Under the pieces are notes generated by a model. That model was given only the letters and a program-made list of their open reading frames with translations. It was not told the DNA's origin and made no database searches. 64,000 nucleotides of DNA, from positions 405,970 to 469,969 of the forward strand of contig WBZZ01001088.1 in the NCBI GenBank assembly GCA_019918135.1, in the 5' to 3' direction. Positions 60,501 to 64,000 of the stretch are shown one piece after another. Origin of the DNA: Paulinella micropora. Taxonomy: Eukaryota > Cercozoa > Imbricatea > Euglyphida > Paulinellidae. Position 1 is the first letter of the stretch. Every line of letters begins with the position of its first letter. The position numbers and the translations under genes were made by a program.

Positions 60501-61215
60501 ATCGCATCCTTCCCTCCATCCTCACCTCCTCAAATACCACCCCCCCCCCCCTCCCCCTTTACCTTGCTCTCCAGTCGATCATATTTGTTTCCGGACCCCT
60601 TCCACTCCTACACCTACACCTACACTCCTACACCTCTATCTCCACCTCTCCTTCGCGTATACCTACAACTACAACTCTCCTGCACCTTTCCTACACGTCT
60701 GACAACTACAGCTTTCCTACACATACACCTGCACGTTTCGTTCCTTTTGTGATCTTGTTTGTGCCAACAGAGTACTATTATAATAGTATTCAAGAAAAAC
60801 TTTCTTTTTCAACGCGAGCTCCTATCTTCCCTATCCCTTCTACTGTTGCCCTCCTCCTTCCCAGTGCCGCAACATTTTTATTTTTGGCCCCCGCCACACC
60901 TCCCTCCTTTCTCTCATCACACATTTTATTTCCTTTCCTCCCCCCCCCCCCCCCTCCTCCGCTTCCATCCCAAATTTTTTTCTCTCGGGCGGGCGCCCAT
61001 CGTTCCCCTGCCTCCTTCCCTCTATCCTTCCTTCCTCCAACCCCCTTCTCCCTCCCCAAAGCAAATCAGGCAGGTTGCTTGAGGTCTACCTTGCCCCGGC
61101 CCGGATGCGTCGAGAGGAAAGTCAGGCCCATCCTCGTTCGTCCATGGGTCGACTTTCCCTCCAACCCCAGAGTCAATCAACTCTCCCATATCAATCCAGC
61201 GACACGGACTACCAC
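53614..61215 (-). CDS. multi-exon gene: acidic exons, ubiquitin-like domain, Ulp1-like C-terminal peptidase
   Basis: Exons in order are 61215-61090, 59936-59802, 58362-58162, 58061-57765, 57637-57269 and 57143-53614; earlier exons may lie beyond 61,215. All five internal exons are multiples of three, and all joins are phase 1 with GT and AG, so at least 1,551 residues are encoded. Exons 1-3 are related acidic segments. Exon 4 is a ubiquitin-like fold. Exon 6 (about 1,175 residues) holds a large domain that I do not recognise, a Ser tract, and a C-terminal domain with a C48/adenain-like signature. That signature is HW in GAHWSTMIL (His codon 54,016), Asn in AINTLQ where the family has Asp or Glu, and EGWECAYQSSAIA with the Cys codon at 53,800. 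Ulp-type enzymes cut ubiquitin-like proteins after Gly-Gly. Some transposons also carry such domains, so a mobile origin is possible. Confidence 0.6.
57765..58061 (-). other. ubiquitin-like domain exon
   Basis: Residues SVFVSVPGSRIISL, then PSDSIGVLQKAIEEKE-IP, then FLVFNGRPLEEGTL, then SVIQLYPYLPGG follow ubiquitin strand by strand, including the PSD, the IP turn, the F-NGRPLE-G hairpin and a terminal Gly-Gly-Gly in place of RLRGG. The Lys48 and Lys63 positions are not conserved. Phase 1 on both sides. Confidence 0.8.
58590..58950. repeat. C/G homopolymer tracts
   Basis: C-tracts near 58,605-58,618 and 58,746-58,759 and a G-tract of about 20 near 58,927-58,946. Such runs are absent at this length from the first 53 kb. 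Confidence 0.85.
59122..59254 (+). other. possible exon with RanBP2-type zinc finger
   Basis: After an AG (CCCGGTTAG) a plus-strand frame reads WECNGCHKASSF, then NPVCADCRKPNPW, and ends before a GTAGCA donor. The W-x-C-x2-C ... N-x2-C-x2-C spacing fits a RanBP2 zinc finger, which binds ubiquitin or RNA. It lies inside an intron of the minus-strand Ub-like gene, on the opposite strand. No partner exons identified. It could be a gene fragment. Confidence 0.4.
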
Positions 61216-61322
61216 CTGCCATCCAGCGACGTGTGTAGTAGCAAGGCCAGGCAGGAGCAGGCGGATAGCAAAAAGGGCAAGGAGAGCAGGAGAAATCAAA
61301 AACGGCGGGTGCCACTGCATGC

Positions 61323-61880
61323 CTGGTGGGTAGGTAGGTAGGCAGGCAGGTAGGCAGGCAGGCAGGTAAGCAGGTAGGTAGGCAGGCGCAGGTAGGTATG
61401 TAGGCAGGTAGGTAGGTAGGTAGGTAAGCTGGTATGTAGGTAGGCAGGTAGATAGGTATGCACGTAGCTGGGTAGACACATAGGTAGGTACGCAGGCAAG
61501 AAAACATCGGGAATTTACAGAAAATATAGTCTTCCCAGAACCCAGACACGCACAAACTCCAAAAATGCAGAAGACCAAAGTGAGTGCTCCCTCCCCCCAC
61601 GACCACCCCGGCCCCCCCCCCCCCCCCCTTCCCCCCCCCCCCCCCCCCCACTCCTACAACCACGGCCCCCCTCCAACCTCGCCCCCCCCCCCCCCCCTCC
61701 TCCCCTGGTATGTACGCAGGTAGGAAGGAATGCAGGTAGGAAGGCAGGTAGGCAGGCAGGCAGGTAGGTAAGAGGGCGGGTAGGTATACGTAGCTGGCAG
61801 GTAGGTAGGTAGGCAGATAGGTAGGTATTAGGTAGGCTGGCAAGTAGGTAGGCAGGTAGGTACTGGTAGGCGCAGCAGTA
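61323..61880. repeat. GGTA/GGCA tetranucleotide minisatellite
   Basis: Two blocks of GGTAGGTA, GGCAGGCA and mixed units (61,323-61,500 and 61,707-61,870) flank a block with C-tracts of 15-20. The minus strand is open through it as Tyr/Leu/Pro-rich sequence, an artefact. Confidence 0.95.
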
Positions 61881-61949
61881 GCAGCAGATGCTGCTAATGC
61901 AGCAACAGAAGCAGCAGCGCTAGGCAGCAGCGGCAGTAGCAGCAATTGC

Positions 61950-62100
61950 CAACTCAACAACAACAACAACAACAACAACAGCGACAACTAACAACAACAA
62001 CAACAACAACAGCAACAAGAACAGCAACAACAGCAACAACAACAGCAACAACAACTCGACAACAACAACAACAACCAACAACAAACAACAACGACGACGA
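61950..62100. repeat. CAA/CAG trinucleotide array
   Basis: CAACAACAA with interspersed CAGCAA, about 150 bases. Confidence 0.95.
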
Positions 62101-62435
62101 CAACCGACCTTGTGAAAATCTTGCTTGCTTTTCTTGTAGAAACAAAAAGTGATTGGAGCAAGATGCCTCTACGAGGCATCACCACCAATATGGAAATTCC
62201 AAAGGGTTTGCATGCCCACATTTCGTCACAGAAGTACTCACAGATGCCCGCAGGTTCTTGTTCTTGCATAGAATGTGCTTTAATGACCCGCAATCTTGTG
62301 CACCCCACCTAGACCGATTATTGCGGTACAATTTGGAGGGGCACTAAGACGACTTTTCAGACCACTGTTCCGGCTGCCCTATCGGCAAATATTTATCCAA
62401 AATGAGTGGGGGCCGGCGGCTTTTTTGCTGGCAAC

Positions 62436-62465
62436 ATTTGTACAATGTTGGCAACATTGTATTTT
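62436..62465. repeat. near-perfect palindrome TACAATGTTGGCAACATTGTA
   Basis: The two arms differ only at the centre. The core is close to that of the 35-bp array near 28,711 (CAATGTTGGCGACATTGTA). It may be a small inverted-repeat element or a binding site. Confidence 0.7.
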
Positions 62466-62654
62466 TCGCAATGTACGAGAAACAAAAGGGGGGCCGAACC
62501 AAAAACCTCCCATTGATGCCAACATTGGGTTGCGCGAAATGACGAAACGGTCCCGACAAAGGCACAAAGGCAAGGGGGGGCCGCGGATAAAAAGCAGACC
62601 AAAATTGTTTGTTCACTGGGGGGGGGGGGGGGGAGATTGTTTGTTGATTTTGGT

Positions 62655-63078
62655 GAAAGTCTGGAAGGTCGGAGGGGGGCCTGAAAAATGCGTTCTATGA
62701 TTTCTGAAAAGAATTTTCCTCCCCCCCCCCCCCCCCGTGATTTCCCCGGTGGAATTTTGGGATGCAAAAGAAAGAAACAAAAAGGAGGATTTTTGGTGAA
62801 AGTCTGAAGGTCGGGAGGGGGGCCTGAAAAATGCGTTCTATGATTTTTTTGGAGAAGCCAGGGGAGGGGGGGGGGGTAAAAGTAAACAGAGACTGGAATT
62901 TTCCTCCCCCCCCCCCCCCGTTGATTTCCCCGGTGGAATTTTGGGGATGCAAAAGAAAGAAACAAAAAGGAGGTCGGTGGGTGGATTAAGAAACAAAAAG
63001 GAGGTCGGTGGGTGAGATTTCCCCCGGTGGAATTTTGGGGATGCAAAAGAAAGAAACAAAAAGGAGGTCGGTGGGTGG
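62655..63078. repeat. two- to three-copy direct repeats
   Basis: A segment with GGGGGCCTGAAAAATGCGTT occurs at about 62,675 and 62,819. A segment with TTTCCCCGGTGGAATTTTGG followed by GATGCAAAAGAAAGAAACAAA occurs at about 62,743, 62,927 and 63,018. C-tracts of 13-16 sit between them. Confidence 0.85.
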
Positions 63079-63430
63079 GTGTCTGTGATGGTGTGTTGGT
63101 GTTTGTGTTTGTGTGTGTGTCTCTGTATTTTACATGTACATATCAATGTGTATTATGAGTGTCTATATGTATGTATGTATTGTGCATGCATTATTTATAT
63201 TAGTACTTATATTGTGTGTGTGTGTGTTATGTGTATTATGTGTGTATTATGTGTGTTTCTGTGTCGGTTCTGTGTTTGTGAGTGTATGAAGTGTGTGTGT
63301 GTGTGTGTGGTGTGTGTGTCTGGTGGGTGGGTGTAGTGTGTTGTGCGTTGATATTTGTGTGTGTGCGTGTATCTGTGTGTGTATGTGTAAGTATGTACTA
63401 GTATGTGTGTCAGTCTAGTACTCAGTCTGT
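63079..63430. repeat. GT-rich microsatellite
   Basis: Degenerate GTGTGT with GTAT interruptions. Frames through it are artefacts. Confidence 0.9.
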
Positions 63431-63799
63431 GTGTATATGTTTTCAACCCTATGTAAGTACGGATTTTAATGATGCATTGTACTATTGCAAAGAGAAATAT
63501 GTATGTTTGAAAGAGAAATCAGAAGCGAGCTTAAAACTTGTAATGAGAAATCAGAATATGTATCTGTAGACAAATGTATAAGATCGGACCTATTACTATA
63601 TTGAATATGGTGTAAATATGAGCATATACTTGTATGTATTCGTGAGGAGATACTTTTTTTAGCTGTTTTTTTATCCTAGATGACATTCTCTCCAATCGTG
63701 CTTCTGATTTCGTATTAAGTTTCATTTATCTTGCCAGAATGATTCAAGGTTGTTCTAAGTAAAGAAGTCGCAGTGTGGAAAAAGAAATCAGAAGCAAGA

Positions 63800-63800
<1 letters not shown>
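63431..63800. other. AT-rich sequence, no gene seen
   Basis: Contains a repeated GAAATCAGAA word (near 63,517, 63,546 and 63,784). No supported coding frame. Confidence 0.4.

Positions 63801-63843
<43 letters not shown>
63801..63843. repeat. poly-T tract of about 43 bases
   Basis: An uninterrupted T-run, possibly the poly-A tail of a minus-strand retroposed copy; no flanking duplication identified. Confidence 0.9.
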
Positions 63844-63849
<6 letters not shown>

Positions 63850-64000
63850 TAAATTTACATTGGCTTGTTAGCGCCCATGTAGTTCATATTGTTGCTTGGT
63901 AAGCTTCGTCTAGGTAGATTAGTGCCTAACAGGGATCCCAGCAAAGCCAACCATCACTCGTTTGGATCCGTGCTTTCGGTCACGGACATACACATACACA

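Larger units (their letters stand above)
58519..61015. repeat. three diverged copies of a dispersed repeat
   Basis: Copy 1 near 58,519-58,690, copy 2 near 60,177-60,510, copy 3 near 60,770-61,015. The first two share about 38 bases (GAAACGAAAGATCAACGCTT and on). Copies 2 and 3 share TAGTATT, then AACTTTC, CGCGAG and CCTATCTTCCCT, then long C-tracts, a CATTTTATTTCCTTT stretch, and GGGCGCCCATCG-like ends. They lie in introns of the minus-strand gene. Confidence 0.7.

Noticed and set aside
61022-61987. Tyr/Leu/Pro-rich 321-residue minus-strand frame
   Set aside because: Mostly tetranucleotide minisatellite and C-tract; only the part at 61,090-61,215 has exon evidence.

Overview
The window reads as nuclear eukaryotic DNA, or DNA of a large eukaryotic virus integrated in or resident in such a nucleus. 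The basis is many GT-AG introns that restore reading frames, one TATA box, secreted and membrane proteins with eukaryotic domain types, and no bacterial-style operons. No rRNA, tRNA, CRISPR array or insertion sequence was found. I cannot name the organism. All splice models below were made by eye.

Bases 1-53,000 are gene-dense and mostly GC-rich in coding DNA. Genes lie on both strands, usually alone or in divergent or convergent pairs. The short spacers are full of homopolymer runs, often 7-10 bases of any of the four nucleotides. In order: the end of a membrane protein; a small LRR protein; a ~2,980-residue HYR-repeat surface protein; a CK1-like kinase; a protein with ~11 near-identical 45-residue CxxC repeats; a 1,663-residue type I membrane glycoprotein with heptad regions; a DH-PH RhoGEF-like protein; a divergent histone H3-like protein; a gene whose front half resembles a herpesvirus-type capsid maturation protease and whose back half resembles a scaffold; a repeat-rich spacer; a gene of tiny exons ending in an LRR-like domain; a two-pass Ser/Gln-rich membrane protein; and several large orphans and LRR/F-box-like proteins up to about 52,945.

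Bases 53,000-64,000 look different. Coding density is low, introns are longer, C-tracts reach 14-20 bases, and there are tetranucleotide, CAA, GT and poly-T arrays. The main gene here lies on the minus strand. It joins three related acidic exons, a clear ubiquitin-like exon, and a long terminal exon ending in a Ulp1/adenain-like cysteine-peptidase signature. All its internal exons are symmetric phase 1-1.

Two readings remain open. The first 53 kb may be an endogenous or free large DNA virus: many orphans, a protease/scaffold-like gene, an H3-like gene and giant surface proteins fit this. Or it may be an ordinary compact stretch of a protist genome, which the RhoGEF, F-box/LRR and kinase genes fit. 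I recognised no terminase, portal, major capsid protein, DNA polymerase or integrase, so the viral reading is a hypothesis only.
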